Origin: an uncultured Clostridium sp.
Lineage (GTDB): Bacteria > Bacillota > Clostridia > Peptostreptococcales > Peptostreptococcaceae
Reading direction: 5' to 3'
NCBI GenBank assembly: GCA_900557165.1
Contig: USRS01000024.1
Coordinates: 1 to 26,803 of the forward strand
DNA length: 26,803 nt
Every line of letters begins with the position of its first letter. The first letter of the stretch is position 1. Shown in pieces: positions 1 through 9,293 of the stretch. The translations under genes and the position numbers were made by a program. Under the pieces are notes generated by a model. That model saw only the letters and a program-made list of their open reading frames with translations, made no database searches and was not told where the DNA came from.

Positions 1-2
1 TA

Positions 3-1907
3 TATTCAGTTGGTAAAATACCAGGTGGATTCTTAAAAAGAGAAGGTAAAGCATCAGAAAAAGCTATACTTACATCAAGACTTATTGATAGACCAATAAG
101 ACCTTTATTCCCTAAAACTTTTAGAAATGATGTACAAGTAGTAGCTACAGTTTTATCGGTAGACCAAGACTGTACACCTGATATAGTATCAATGATAGGT
201 TCATCTGTAGCTTTATCTATATCAGAAATACCATTTAATGGTCCTACAGGTTCTGTTTGTATAGGTTTAGTTGATGGAGCTTTAGTTGTAAATCCTACAG
301 CAGAAGAAAGAGAAAAAAGTGAATTACACTTAGTAGTATCAGGAACTAAAGAAGCGGTAATGATGGTTGAAGCTGGAGCAAATGAAGTACCAGAATCATT
401 AATGCTTGAAGCAATATTAAAAGCTCATGAAGAAATCAAAAAAATAGTTGAGTTTATAGAACAAATCCAAGCTGAAGTTGGAAAAGAAAAAATGGAATTT
501 GTTGAAACTAAACCAGATGCTGAAATAGAAGCTAAAGTTAGAGAAATAGCTACTGAAGGAATGAAAGAAGCTGTTAAAGTTGTAGAAAAACTTGAAAGAC
601 AAGAAGCTATGGATGCTGTTAAAGAGCAAACTATAAATAGTTTTGATGAAGAAACTTTAGAAGAGTTCGGAAATGATATAATAGCTACTTTAGATGCTAT
701 TATAAAAGAAGAAGTTAGAAAAGCTATAGTACATGAAGGTAGAAGACCTGATGCTAGAAAAACTGATGAAATAAGACCGATATGGTGTGATCATGGATTT
801 ATACCAAGAGCTCATGGTTCTGGATTATTTACAAGAGGACAAACTCAAGTAATGACAGTTACAACACTTGGAGCACTAGGAGATGTTCAAATATTAGATG
901 GTCTTGATGAAGAAGAAAATAAAAGATATATGCATCACTACAACTTCCCAGCTTACTCTGTAGGTGAATGTAGACCAATGAGAGGGCCAGGAAGAAGAGA
1001 AATAGGTCATGGAGCTTTAGCTGAAAGAGCACTACTTCCAGTAATACCTTCAAAAGAAGAATTCCCTTATGCAATAAGACTTGTATCTGAGGTATTAAGT
1101 TCAAATGGTTCTACATCTCAAGGTTCAGTTTGTGGTTCTACACTATCTTTACTTGATGCAGGTGTTCCAATAAAAGATATGGTTGCAGGTATTGCAATGG
1201 GTCTTATAGAACATGATGGAAAAATGGCTATACTTTCAGATATACAAGGTATGGAAGACCACTTAGGAGATATGGACTTTAAAGTTGCAGGTACTGAAAA
1301 AGGTATAACTGCTATACAAATGGATATAAAAATAGCTGGTATAGATGAAGAAGTATTAACAAGAGCATTAGCACAAGCTAGAGTTGGTAGACTTCACATA
1401 TTAAATGAAATGAAAAAATGTATATATAAACCAAATGATGAGCTATCTAAATATGCACCAAAAATAGTTACTATGAGGATAAACCCAGACAAAATAAGAG
1501 ATGTTATAGGTGCTGGTGGTAAAGTAATAACTAAGATAATAGATGAAACTGGTGTTAAAATAGATATAGAACAAGATGGTGAAGTATTTATAGCTGGTAC
1601 AGATATGGATATGATAAATCTGGCTAAAAAGAAAATAGAAGATATAGTAGCAGAAGTTGAACTTAATGCTATATATAAAGGTAAAGTAACAAGAATAGTT
1701 AACTTCGGTGCTTTCGTTGAATTACTTCCAGGAAAAGAAGGATTACTTCGCATAGGAAATATAGCTCATGAAAGAATAGAAAAAGTTGAAGACGTATTAA
1801 ATGTTGGAGATGAAGTAGAAGTTAAAGTTACTGAAATAGATGAAAAAGGAAGAGTTAACGTATCTAGAAAAGTATTACTTCCTAAACCAGAAAGAAAACA
1901 CAAATAA
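3..1907 (+). CDS. pnp: Polyribonucleotide nucleotidyltransferase (PNPase), 5' end cut by the window
   Basis: PNPase degrades RNA 3'-5' by phosphorolysis. The reading frame is open from the window edge (first codons read [10 protein letters not shown]), so about 65-70 N-terminal residues are missing compared with the roughly 700-residue family. Both RNase PH-like cores are visible; the second carries [12 protein letters not shown] and the [14 protein letters not shown] stretch of the phosphate/active site. A KH domain follows ([15 protein letters not shown], with GAGG as the GxxG loop), then an S1 domain ([20 protein letters not shown]) to the basic C-terminus PERKHK. The S1 segment reads GLLRIGNIA where many PNPases have GLVHISEIA. 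An intrinsic terminator lies 25 nt after the stop. The ATG at 192 is internal, not the start. Identification is secure. Confidence 0.97.
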   Translation, partial: YSVGKIPGGFLKREGKASEKAILTSRLIDRPIRPLFPKTFRNDVQVVATVLSVDQDCTPDIVSMIGSSVALSISEIPFNGPTGSVCIGLVDGALVVNPTAEEREKSELHLVVSGTKEAVMMVEAGANEVPESLMLEAILKAHEEIKKIVEFIEQIQAEVGKEKMEFVETKPDAEIEAKVREIATEGMKEAVKVVEKLERQEAMDAVKEQTINSFDEETLEEFGNDIIATLDAIIKEEVRKAIVHEGRRPDARKTDEIRPIWCDHGFIPRAHGSGLFTRGQTQVMTVTTLGALGDVQILDGLDEEENKRYMHHYNFPAYSVGECRPMRGPGRREIGHGALAERALLPVIPSKEEFPYAIRLVSEVLSSNGSTSQGSVCGSTLSLLDAGVPIKDMVAGIAMGLIEHDGKMAILSDIQGMEDHLGDMDFKVAGTEKGITAIQMDIKIAGIDEEVLTRALAQARVGRLHILNEMKKCIYKPNDELSKYAPKIVTMRINPDKIRDVIGAGGKVITKIIDETGVKIDIEQDGEVFIAGTDMDMINLAKKKIEDIVAEVELNAIYKGKVTRIVNFGAFVELLPGKEGLLRIGNIAHERIEKVEDVLNVGDEVEVKVTEIDEKGRVNVSRKVLLPKPERKHK

Positions 1908-1931
1908 TTAAATTATTTATATAAATAAGGG

Positions 1932-1955
1932 AACGAGACTTAGTCTCGTTTTTTT
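1932..1955 (+). terminator. Rho-independent terminator of pnp
   Basis: Perfect 8-bp stem AACGAGAC / GTCTCGTT (1932-1939 with 1943-1950), 3-nt loop, followed by an uninterrupted T run to 1955. It begins 25 nt downstream of the pnp stop codon and separates pnp from the deacetylase gene. Confidence 0.92.
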
Positions 1956-2060
1956 GTGTGCAAAAACATAATATGCAAGTCCTAATCCTAAGAATAAAAT
2001 TGATATCTTAATAATAAAATGAACTAATAAATAATTTGTACATATTAGGAGGAAGCTCAT

Positions 2061-2810
2061 ATGATAATGATGGTGCTAAACAAAAATAAATTGAAAAAGA
2101 TACTGATTTTTCTTTTAATCATTTTATTTATAGGAGGTGGGATTGTATTTACAATTAAAAAAAATGAAAGTATACCTAGTATAAATATATTAGATTTGGC
2201 AAAAGCACCTTATACACAGGGAACTAAAAAAAATAGTGGCTACGTTGCATTAACTTGCAACGTAGACTTAGGATGGGAGGATGAGTACGTAATATCCATA
2301 TTAGAAACATTGAAAAAAGAGAAAGTACATATTACATTTAATGTTACAGGAAAGTGGACAGAAAAAAATAAAGATTTACTTCTTAGAATTAAAAATGAAG
2401 GTCATGAAATTGGAAATCATGGATATAAGCATTTAGATTATGCCACACTTTCCTATGATGAAAATTATAACCAAATAAGCACCTCAAAAAAAATAATAGA
2501 AGATGCTTTGGGAGAAAAAACAAAATTTTTTCAAGCACCTGCAGGTTCTTTTGGAACAAATACTGTAAAGGCTGCTGAAAGTTTAAATTACATATGTTTT
2601 AAATGGGACGTGGACACTATAGACTGGCAAGATAGATATAATCCAGAGAAAATAATAGAAAGAGTAAAAAATAAAAATATAGTTGATGGAAGTATAATTT
2701 TGATGCATCCCACAGATGCAACTACTAAATGTTTAGATGATATTATAGAAATAATCAGACAAAAAAATTTAAAACCTGGACGACTTAGTGATGTCTTTAT
2801 TGTTGATTAA
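2061..2810 (+). CDS. ylxY: Membrane-anchored polysaccharide deacetylase (NodB family), YlxY-like
   Basis: A 249-residue protein with a basic N-terminus and one hydrophobic segment (about residues 13-31, ILIFLLIILFIGGGIVF), so probably anchored in the membrane with the catalytic domain outside. Family members remove acetyl groups from peptidoglycan or other glycans. NodB motifs in order: VALTCNVD in place of TFDDG, HEIGNHGYKH (H-x3-H zinc motif), FFQAPAGSFG in place of FRPPYG, DVDTIDW, and IILMHPT (LxLxH-type). The first motif has Asn where the catalytic Asp usually sits, and the third has Gln for Arg, so activity may be altered or lost. AGGAGG at 2047-2052 is 8 nt before the ATG. In B. subtilis ylxY sits between pnpA and the M16 peptidase gene, as here. 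Assignment to YlxY rests on this synteny plus the NodB motifs. Confidence 0.82.
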   Translation: MIMMVLNKNKLKKILIFLLIILFIGGGIVFTIKKNESIPSINILDLAKAPYTQGTKKNSGYVALTCNVDLGWEDEYVISILETLKKEKVHITFNVTGKWTEKNKDLLLRIKNEGHEIGNHGYKHLDYATLSYDENYNQISTSKKIIEDALGEKTKFFQAPAGSFGTNTVKAAESLNYICFKWDVDTIDWQDRYNPEKIIERVKNKNIVDGSIILMHPTDATTKCLDDIIEIIRQKNLKPGRLSDVFIVD

Positions 2811-2904
2811 ATTAGATTACTAAACTATAATTAATACTATAAATTTTTACTGATTTATAAAAAATAAAGCATACAATGACGTAGTGGAGAATTTGGAGGA
2901 CAAA

Positions 2905-4146
2905 ATGTATAAATACCAAACCTTAAAAAATGGGCTTACTATTGTGGGAGAAGAAATACCGTATTTAAAATCTGTATCTTTAGGGATTTGGATAAATACA
3001 GGTTCCAGATTGGAGTCAGAAAAAGAAAGTGGTGTATCTCATTTTATAGAGCATATGCTATTTAAAGGGACTAAAAATCGAAGTGCTAAAGACATAGCAA
3101 GAGATATAGACAGATTAGGTGGAGAAATAAATGCCTTTACCAATAAAGAATGCACATGCTACTATGTTCATCTTTTAGATGAACATATTAATAAAGGTAT
3201 AGATGTATTAAGTGATATGATATTAAATTCATCTTTTGATACTAATGATATAGATAAAGAAAAATTTGTCATACTTGAAGAATTAAAAATGTATGAAGAT
3301 TCCCTAGATGATTTATCTTATGATTTATTAGTGGAAAATGTATATCAAAATGATGGACTTGGAAGAAATATCTTAGGAAATAGAAAAACTATCAGAAGTT
3401 TAAAAAGAGAAGATATTTTAAATTATTATAATAAATATTATGTGCCAAATAATGCAGTTATATCAATTTGTGGTAATTTTAATTTTGAAGAAATAGTTAA
3501 AGTTATCGAAGAAAAATTTGAACAGTGGCAAGAAAAAGAAGTAAATATTGAAGTTAAAGAAGCAAATTATACTCCTTGTTTTGTAACAAAAAACAAAGAC
3601 AGTGAACAAGTAAATATAGCAATAAACTTAAAAGCTATACCAGAAGAAAATGAAAAAGAAGCTTACGCACTATCTGTAGTAAATAATATATTTGGAGGAA
3701 GTACAAGTTCTAGGCTTTTCCAAAGTATAAGAGAAGAAAAAGGACTAGTATATTCCATATATTCATCTCAAACTTTATACAGAAAATGTGGAGAACTTGG
3801 TATATTTGCTAGTACAAGTAAAGAGTATTTAAAAGAAGTATATGATTTAATAATAAAAGAAATAAAAAATATAAGAGAAAATTATATTACAGAAGAAGAA
3901 CTTGAAGAAAGCAAAGAACAATTAAAAGGTAATTATATATTAAGTTTAGAGAGTATTAACTCTAAAATGTTAGCTAATGGAGAAGCTATGCTACTTAATA
4001 ATAAATTAAAAAAAGAAGATGAAATTATAGAACATATAAATGTTGTAAATATGGAACAAGTTAAGGATATTATTAATAAAGTATTTAATATAGAGAACTT
4101 AGCAGTATGTATAGTAGGAAAAGATGTAGAAGGTGTTCAGATATAA
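2905..4146 (+). CDS. mlpA: M16 family zinc peptidase (MlpA/YmxG-like)
   Basis: A 413-residue M16 metallopeptidase, of the pitrilysin/mitochondrial-processing-peptidase type. The inverted zinc motif HFIEH is at residues 46-50. Glu126 in VILEELKMYED lies 76 residues after the second His, the usual spacing of the third zinc ligand. The C-terminal half has the family signature GGSTSSRLFQSIREEKGL. The start is taken as ATG 2905, with GGAGGA at 2895-2900. An in-frame GTG at 2884 would add seven residues but lies upstream of that ribosome binding site, so it is rejected. The gene is followed after 27 nt by ymxH and then dapG, the order known in Bacillus. The physiological substrate is not known from sequence. 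Confidence 0.93.
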   Translation: MYKYQTLKNGLTIVGEEIPYLKSVSLGIWINTGSRLESEKESGVSHFIEHMLFKGTKNRSAKDIARDIDRLGGEINAFTNKECTCYYVHLLDEHINKGIDVLSDMILNSSFDTNDIDKEKFVILEELKMYEDSLDDLSYDLLVENVYQNDGLGRNILGNRKTIRSLKREDILNYYNKYYVPNNAVISICGNFNFEEIVKVIEEKFEQWQEKEVNIEVKEANYTPCFVTKNKDSEQVNIAINLKAIPEENEKEAYALSVVNNIFGGSTSSRLFQSIREEKGLVYSIYSSQTLYRKCGELGIFASTSKEYLKEVYDLIIKEIKNIRENYITEEELEESKEQLKGNYILSLESINSKMLANGEAMLLNNKLKKEDEIIEHINVVNMEQVKDIINKVFNIENLAVCIVGKDVEGVQI

Positions 4147-4173
4147 ATATAAAAATTTTATTGGGGTGAAATT

Positions 4174-4419
4174 ATGAATTTATCTGAATTAGCTGGAAAA
4201 GAAATTGTAAATTTAGTTACTGGGGAAAGACTTGGTGTAATAGGAGAGTGTGATATTATAATTGATGAGACAACGGGGAAAATATTAGCACTTTCCATAC
4301 CAAGAGAAAGAGGATTTTTTGGCATAAGAAAAGATAGAGGGGATTTAGAAATTCCTTGGAGAAATGTAAAAAAAATTGGCAATGATATGATAATCATTGA
4401 ATATGAGGGAATATATTAG
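4174..4419 (+). CDS. ymxH: PRC-barrel protein, YlmC/YmxH family
   Basis: An 81-residue single-domain protein beginning MNLSELAGKEIVNLVTGERLG, typical of the small PRC-barrel proteins annotated as YlmC/YmxH, which are often linked to sporulation in Firmicutes. Members probably act through protein-protein contacts; the exact role is not established. GGGGTG at 4163-4168 precedes the ATG. Its TAG stop (4417-4419) overlaps the AGGAGG ribosome binding site of dapG, so the two are translationally close. No catalytic residues are expected or seen. It sits between the M16 peptidase and aspartokinase genes as in B. subtilis. Confidence 0.88.
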   Translation: MNLSELAGKEIVNLVTGERLGVIGECDIIIDETTGKILALSIPRERGFFGIRKDRGDLEIPWRNVKKIGNDMIIIEYEGIY

Positions 4420-4428
4420 GAGGCAATT

Positions 4429-5634
4429 ATGGGGATACTAGTACAAAAGTTTGGTGGTACATCAGTAGCATCAGTTGAAAAAATGAAGAAAGTTTGTAAT
4501 ATAATAGAAAACTATAGAAAAAAGGGGAACGACTTAGTCATAGTTGTATCAGCAATGGGAAGAAAAGGAGATCCATATGCTACAGATACGCTAATAAATT
4601 TATGTACTAATGTTAATCAAAAACCTAAAAAACGTGAACTTGACTTGATTATGTCTTGTGGAGAAGTAATATCCGGAACTATATTATCATCTATGCTAGA
4701 AGGTAGAGGTATACCTTCAGTATTTCTTACAGGAACTCAAGCAGGAATAATAACAACAAAAATTTATTCAAATTCCAAAATAAAGGAAATAAATCCTACG
4801 AGAATTCAAAGAGAATTAGATGAAGGAAAAGTAGTAGTTATTGCAGGTTTCCAAGGTGGAACTGAAGATGGAGAAGTTACAACACTAGGTAGAGGTGGCA
4901 GTGATACATCTGCTGTAGCTATAGGAAAAGCCTTAGGATGTGAAACAGTTCAAATTTATACAGATGTTGATGGAATAATGACAGCAGATCCTAGAATTGA
5001 GCCTTCAGCAAAAATACTTGATTATTGTGATTATGAAGAAGTATTTCAAATGGCAGAAAAAGGTGCTAAAGTTATACATCCAAGAGCCGTAGAGCTTGCT
5101 AAAAATGGAGATATAGTACTTGAAATTAAAAATACTTTAAATCCATCATGTAAAGGTACAAGAATTGGCTTAACTAGAGATGCAGGAGGAAATTATGAAG
5201 ACTTTCAATCTAGATTTATGACTTCTGTAGCACACAAAGATAATATAGCACAAGTAAAAGTTAAATCTTCAGAAGCTTTATTTTCTAAAATATTAAATGA
5301 GATGGAAGAAAAACATATAAATTTGGATATGATAAACTTTTTTACAGAAGAAAAAGCTTTTGCTCTTGATCAAAATAAGATTAATTTAGTTGAAGAAATA
5401 TTAAAAAAAAATAATGTGGAGTATGAAGTTAGAAAACACTGTGCAAAAGTTACTTTAATCGGAACAAAAATAACAGAAACTCCAGGAGTAATTGCAAGAG
5501 TAGTTAGAGCTTTATCAAAAGCAGGAATTACACTTTTACAATCATCAGACTCATATACATGTCTAACTTGTTTAGTAAAAGAAGAAGATATGATAGACAC
5601 GGTTCATGCTATTCATAAGGAATTTGCAGAATAA
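4429..5634 (+). CDS. dapG: Aspartate kinase
   Basis: Aspartokinase phosphorylates L-aspartate, the first step toward diaminopimelate, lysine, threonine and methionine. The 401-residue protein has the kinase signature KFGGTSVA at residues 7-14, the TTLGRGGSDTSAVA nucleotide/aspartate loop, the TDVDGIMTADPR segment, and a C-terminal tandem ACT regulatory region from about residue 265. AGGAGG at 4418-4423 overlaps the ymxH stop; ATG follows after 5 nt. In B. subtilis the aspartokinase I gene dapG lies in this neighbourhood, but there spoVFA, spoVFB, asd and dapA accompany it; none of these is here. The isozyme (feedback by DAP, lysine or threonine) cannot be told from sequence. No lysine riboswitch is seen upstream. 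A terminator follows. Confidence 0.93.
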   Translation: MGILVQKFGGTSVASVEKMKKVCNIIENYRKKGNDLVIVVSAMGRKGDPYATDTLINLCTNVNQKPKKRELDLIMSCGEVISGTILSSMLEGRGIPSVFLTGTQAGIITTKIYSNSKIKEINPTRIQRELDEGKVVVIAGFQGGTEDGEVTTLGRGGSDTSAVAIGKALGCETVQIYTDVDGIMTADPRIEPSAKILDYCDYEEVFQMAEKGAKVIHPRAVELAKNGDIVLEIKNTLNPSCKGTRIGLTRDAGGNYEDFQSRFMTSVAHKDNIAQVKVKSSEALFSKILNEMEEKHINLDMINFFTEEKAFALDQNKINLVEEILKKNNVEYEVRKHCAKVTLIGTKITETPGVIARVVRALSKAGITLLQSSDSYTCLTCLVKEEDMIDTVHAIHKEFAE

Positions 5635-5652
5635 TAACTAATAAAATAAGGT

Positions 5653-5701
5653 ATATCCTATACAGTTATAAATAAAAAACTATCTGTATAGGGTATCTTT
5701 T
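5653..5701 (+). terminator. Terminator of the mlpA-ymxH-dapG run
   Basis: Arms ATATCCTATACAG (5653-5665) and CTGTATAGGGTAT (5684-5696) form a 13-bp stem with one G-U pair and an 18-nt AT-rich loop, followed by a T-rich tail (CTTTTAATTT). It starts 18 nt after the dapG stop. Confidence 0.75.
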
Positions 5702-5804
5702 AATTTAAGTAATAATAAATATGATGATAAGGTTATTATTAGATTTACTTTATTATCATTTATAATAGAAAATATGTTTAATTAATTTCATTTTATGTCA
5801 CTTC

Positions 5805-5827
5805 TTATCATAATAATATTATGATAA
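5805..5827. repeat. Perfect 23-nt palindrome (operator-like)
   Basis: Arms TTATCATAAT (5805-5814) and ATTATGATAA (5818-5827) are perfect reverse complements around a central AAT. It lies about 110 nt before tepA and 100 nt after the dapG terminator, with no T run after it. A dyad-binding regulator site is possible; it is not in the usual Fur half-site orientation. Confidence 0.55.
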
Positions 5828-5936
5828 TTACGATTAATAAATATTAATAAAAATAAACTTTTTACCATATGACAAGAGAATTATTTCATATTCATTGGGA
5901 AATATAAACGTAAATATATTAGATGAGGTGAAATAA

Positions 5937-6746
5937 ATGATGAAAAAAGAAAATAATATGAATCAATACATAAATGATAGTGATTTTGATTTAAATTATA
6001 TTCAATATGAATCTAATAATAATGAAGAAAAAAATAAACCTAAAAATTCAAATAATAATCAACCCAATGAAACAGATAATGAAAAAATACAAGATATAAA
6101 GCAAATGGGAGTACCTAATATGCCATCTAACTCACCTAAAGAAATTCAATGCATTACAATAATAGGAGAAATTGAAGGCCATTTTATAGGAAATCCACAA
6201 AAAAAAGCTACTAAATACGAGCATATAATTCCTTTGTTATACTCTGTTGAAGAAAGCAATGAAATCAAAGGTATTCTTGTTATATTAAATACTGTAGGTG
6301 GAGATGTTGAAGCAGGTCTTGCTATGGCAGAGTTAATTAATAGTATTTCTAAAAAGGTTGTTACTCTTGTTCTTGGTGGAAGCCACTCTATAGGAGTTCC
6401 ACTAGCTACAGCGGGAGATTATTCTTATATAGCTCCAAGTGCCACAATGATAGTTCATCCAATTAGAACAAATGGACTTGTAATAGGTATTAATGAAAGT
6501 TTTGAATACTTTAAAAAAATGCAAGAAAGAATTGATGAATTCATAACAAGAACATCTAATATAGAAAGGGAAAAATTAAGTGAACTAATGCATGCTAAAG
6601 ATGAACTTATAACAGACGTGGGTAGTGTTTTAATAGGAAAAGAAGCTGTAGAATGTGGATTGATTAATGAAGTTGGGGGATTAAAAGAAGCTTTAACAAA
6701 ATTAAGAGAATTAATAAAAAATGAACAAAATGAAGGAAATAAATAA
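5937..6746 (+). CDS. tepA: ClpP-like serine protease, TepA/YmfB family
   Basis: A 269-residue ClpP/crotonase-fold (S14) protein. After a disordered, Asn/Gln/Lys-rich N-terminal stretch of about 65 residues comes the ClpP-like core, with IKGILVILNTVGGDVEAGLAMA (oxyanion region), GGSHSIGVPLATAG (nucleophile Ser151 by alignment with ClpP GQAASMGA), and ATMIVHPIR (catalytic His174). The end reads EAVECGLINEVGG, as in ClpP proteins. The B. subtilis relative TepA has been described as a translocation-enhancing protein; the substrate here is unknown. It has GAGGTGA about 6 nt before ATG 5937. It lies immediately upstream of the spoIIIE-type gene, the same order as in Bacillus. The long low-complexity N-terminus is the part most likely to vary. 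Confidence 0.88.
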   Translation: MMKKENNMNQYINDSDFDLNYIQYESNNNEEKNKPKNSNNNQPNETDNEKIQDIKQMGVPNMPSNSPKEIQCITIIGEIEGHFIGNPQKKATKYEHIIPLLYSVEESNEIKGILVILNTVGGDVEAGLAMAELINSISKKVVTLVLGGSHSIGVPLATAGDYSYIAPSATMIVHPIRTNGLVIGINESFEYFKKMQERIDEFITRTSNIEREKLSELMHAKDELITDVGSVLIGKEAVECGLINEVGGLKEALTKLRELIKNEQNEGNK

Positions 6747-6750
6747 GATT

Positions 6751-6779
6751 TGTTTAAAATAAGTAATATGTGATATAAT
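6751..6779 (+). promoter_or_regulatory. Extended -10 promoter for the spoIIIE-mnmH-rimO-pgsA operon
   Basis: TGATATAAT (6771-6779) is a perfect TATAAT with the TGn extension. The -35 region (TGTTTA at 6751-6756, 17-nt spacing) is weak, as is usual with extended -10 promoters. Predicted start near 6786 puts the 6792-6822 hairpin inside the leader. Confidence 0.65.
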
Positions 6780-6791
6780 GAGTTAATAATT

Positions 6792-6822
6792 AAAAGTGTT
6801 AATGTATACCATTAACACTTTT
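6792..6822 (+). terminator. 13-bp hairpin between tepA and spoIIIE (terminator or leader element)
   Basis: Perfect arms AAAAGTGTTAATG (6792-6804) and CATTAACACTTTT (6810-6822) with a 5-nt loop. The T run is only four bases and belongs to the stem, so termination of tepA may be partial. The promoter at 6771-6779 lies upstream, so the same hairpin is also at the 5' end of the spoIIIE operon mRNA. Confidence 0.6.
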
Positions 6823-6869
6823 AAGGTTGTAAGGAATTTATAAGGTAGAAGAAATAAGAGGTGAGATTG

Positions 6870-9290
6870 GTGGCTAAGAAAAGAAGTAAAAGCGCTAAGA
6901 ACAAAAAGAAGTACAAGAAAGATAAAATAATAGTTTCAGGTGAATATTACAATCTAGTGACTATATTTATAGGTATTTTCTTATTATATAGTTTAAACTC
7001 AAATTCCATGGGCCTTATAGGACAATTTATACAAGATACTTTTAAAGGATTATTTGGAGTTCTTGCCATAATTATTCCAATACTAATAATAATAGTAGGT
7101 ATCTTAGGATTTTTCGAAAGAAATGAATATGTGTATAGAATGAAAAAAAGTAAAGCAGTTTACATTTTCATAATATTTTTATTTGTTTTTTATGGATTAC
7201 TTAATTCAAGAAAAATACCTATAGACAATCCTCTAAAAGCAAATATGTATAGAGATGTTATGCAAATGGGAATAGATGGAAGTGGTCTAGGTTTAGTAAC
7301 ATCATCTATTGCGTACTTTATTAAAACAGTATTTGGATTAACTGGTGGTTGGTTAATAAGTTTATTCATTTTATTTATTACTGTTATGTATACGTTCAAT
7401 ATTTCTCTGAAAGATTTAATTGAAGGGATTAGTGATAAATCCAATAAAATTAAACATGGGGATGTTAATGTGAAAGATAAAATGTCCAACTTGAAGCAGT
7501 CTGCAATAAATCTAATGACTGAAGAAGTTGATGAAACTACTCAAATGGGTAAAAACAAAAAAGGTTTCATAAAGAACATTTTTGATAAAAAAGACGAAAA
7601 AAATGAAGACTTAGAAAAAACTATAGTAGAGTCTAATGATTTAGATGAAGATAAGACAATAAAAATTGTAGGTTTTAATAAAGGTGATGACGATTATTTG
7701 GAAATATTAGAAGGAACAAATAGCATACCAGAATTAGATGTATTAAAAGACCTTCAAAATACAAATTCAAATATGAATTTTGATAAGACTTCAAAAAATA
7801 TAAGCTTAGAAAAAACTTCGCCTATAAACATATCTAACATAAAAGAATTAGAAATTAATAATCAATCAAATTATGAAAATTATACTAAGCCAAGTTTAGA
7901 TTTATTAACTAAAATAGGTCATAAAGGTAATGAAAATGATAAAAGAAAAGCATTAGAAAATGCATCTTTATTAATAAAAACATTATCTAATTTTGGTGTG
8001 GATACAAAAATGGGTCAAGTAACTTTAGGACCAACTATAACAAGATATGAAGTACAACCAAATCCAGGTGTTAAAGTTAGTAGAATAGTCAATTTATCTG
8101 ACGATATAGCCCTTTCTCTAGCTGCAAAAAGTATAAGGATAGAAGCACCTATACCAGGTAAAAGTGCTATAGGTATAGAAGTACCAAATGATCAACCACA
8201 AGTTGTAGGACTTAGAGATGTTATTGGAAGTCCTGAATTTAAGGAAAGTAACTCATCTCTTGCTATAGGGCTTGGAAAAGATATAAGTGGAAATCCAGTA
8301 ATAGCAGATATAGGTAAAATGCCTCATTTACTTGTGGCAGGGGCTACAGGTTCAGGAAAATCAGTATGTATAAATACTATAATAAATTCTCTACTATATA
8401 AATCAATGCCGGATGAAGTAAAATTACTACTTATAGATCCAAAGGTGGTAGAACTTGCTCACTATAATGGTATACCTCATTTATTATCACCAGTTGTAAC
8501 TGATCCTAAAAAAGCTGCCAATGCATTAAATTGGGCAGTTGCAGAAATGAATAAAAGATATAAATCTTTTGCAGAGCTTGGTGTTAAAGATATTACTAGT
8601 TACAATGAAAAAAGTGAAACAAAGCTTCCTAAAATAGTAATAATTATAGATGAGCTTGCTGATTTAATGATGGCATGTGCCAATGAAGTTGAAGATTATA
8701 TCTGTAGACTTGCTCAAATGGCTAGAGCTGCAGGTATGCATTTAATTATAGCAACACAAAGACCTTCTGTGGATGTAATAACAGGAGTTATAAAAGCCAA
8801 TGTTCCATCAAGAATTGCTTTTGCAGTATCATCACAAACAGATTCAAGAACAATACTTGATATGGGTGGAGCTGAAAAATTACTAGGTAAAGGTGATATG
8901 TTGTTTTATCCTTTAGGAGCAGCTAAACCAATTAGATTACAAGGAGCATATATATCAGAAGAGGATTCTGATAAAGTAATAGACTTTGTAAAAAGCCAAG
9001 TAAAAGAAGAAGTACAATATGAAGATGAAATAATTCAAACAATATCAAAAACAACTAACATTAAAAATGATGATGTGGATGAATTTTTAGAAGATGCCAT
9101 TGCTTTTGTAGTTCAAAGTGGTCAAGGCTCATCATCCATGCTTCAAAGAAAATACAAAATAGGATTTAATAGAGCAGCTAGACTAATAGACTCTATGGAA
9201 GAGAGAGGAATAGTTGGACCTAGTGAAGGAAGTAAACCTAGAAAAGTATTAATTACAATGGAAGAGTTGTCAAAATTAGAAGGTGAATAA
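6870..9290 (+). CDS. spoIIIE: FtsK/SpoIIIE family DNA translocase
   Basis: A membrane-anchored hexameric DNA pump that moves chromosomes through closing septa. About 806 residues, close to B. subtilis SpoIIIE. Four N-terminal membrane segments (for example [20 protein letters not shown] and [16 protein letters not shown]) are followed by an acidic/Asn-rich linker to about residue 345, then the alpha-beta motor: Walker A GATGSGKS at 491-498, Walker [11 protein letters not shown] with Asp594-Glu595, and [24 protein letters not shown]. The C-terminal gamma winged helix is present ([20 protein letters not shown]). Start chosen at GTG 6870, behind GAGGTGA at 6858-6864; the GTG at 6861 lies inside that ribosome binding site. 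TTG 6867 is also possible. Position after tepA matches spoIIIE in Bacillus; FtsK and SpoIIIE cannot be separated by motifs alone. Confidence 0.93.
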   Translation: MAKKRSKSAKNKKKYKKDKIIVSGEYYNLVTIFIGIFLLYSLNSNSMGLIGQFIQDTFKGLFGVLAIIIPILIIIVGILGFFERNEYVYRMKKSKAVYIFIIFLFVFYGLLNSRKIPIDNPLKANMYRDVMQMGIDGSGLGLVTSSIAYFIKTVFGLTGGWLISLFILFITVMYTFNISLKDLIEGISDKSNKIKHGDVNVKDKMSNLKQSAINLMTEEVDETTQMGKNKKGFIKNIFDKKDEKNEDLEKTIVESNDLDEDKTIKIVGFNKGDDDYLEILEGTNSIPELDVLKDLQNTNSNMNFDKTSKNISLEKTSPINISNIKELEINNQSNYENYTKPSLDLLTKIGHKGNENDKRKALENASLLIKTLSNFGVDTKMGQVTLGPTITRYEVQPNPGVKVSRIVNLSDDIALSLAAKSIRIEAPIPGKSAIGIEVPNDQPQVVGLRDVIGSPEFKESNSSLAIGLGKDISGNPVIADIGKMPHLLVAGATGSGKSVCINTIINSLLYKSMPDEVKLLLIDPKVVELAHYNGIPHLLSPVVTDPKKAANALNWAVAEMNKRYKSFAELGVKDITSYNEKSETKLPKIVIIIDELADLMMACANEVEDYICRLAQMARAAGMHLIIATQRPSVDVITGVIKANVPSRIAFAVSSQTDSRTILDMGGAEKLLGKGDMLFYPLGAAKPIRLQGAYISEEDSDKVIDFVKSQVKEEVQYEDEIIQTISKTTNIKNDDVDEFLEDAIAFVVQSGQGSSSMLQRKYKIGFNRAARLIDSMEERGIVGPSEGSKPRKVLITMEELSKLEGE

Positions 9291-9293
9291 AAT

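Larger units (their letters stand above)
5635..5936. other. AT-rich intergenic region, dapG to tepA
   Basis: A 302-nt stretch without a gene. It holds the dapG terminator and the palindrome at 5805-5827. No unambiguous sigma-A promoter is found for the next gene; weak candidates exist around 5861-5889 (TTTACC, 17 nt, TTTCAT). The GAGGTGA ribosome binding site at 5925-5931 belongs to tepA. No ORF, tRNA or riboswitch is evident. Confidence 0.7.

Noticed and set aside
417..629. Antisense open frames inside pnp, rny and other genes, rich in Phe/Leu/Ser
   Set aside because: They are mirror images of Glu/Lys-rich coding sequence, with no ribosome binding sites or recognisable domains.
4147..4428. 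Lysine riboswitch for dapG
   Set aside because: There is only a 9-nt gap before dapG, and no structured leader was found ahead of mlpA or ymxH.
5635..5936. Fur box at the 5805 palindrome
   Set aside because: Half-sites are in the opposite orientation to the Fur consensus (GATAAT...ATTATC), and no iron-uptake gene is near.
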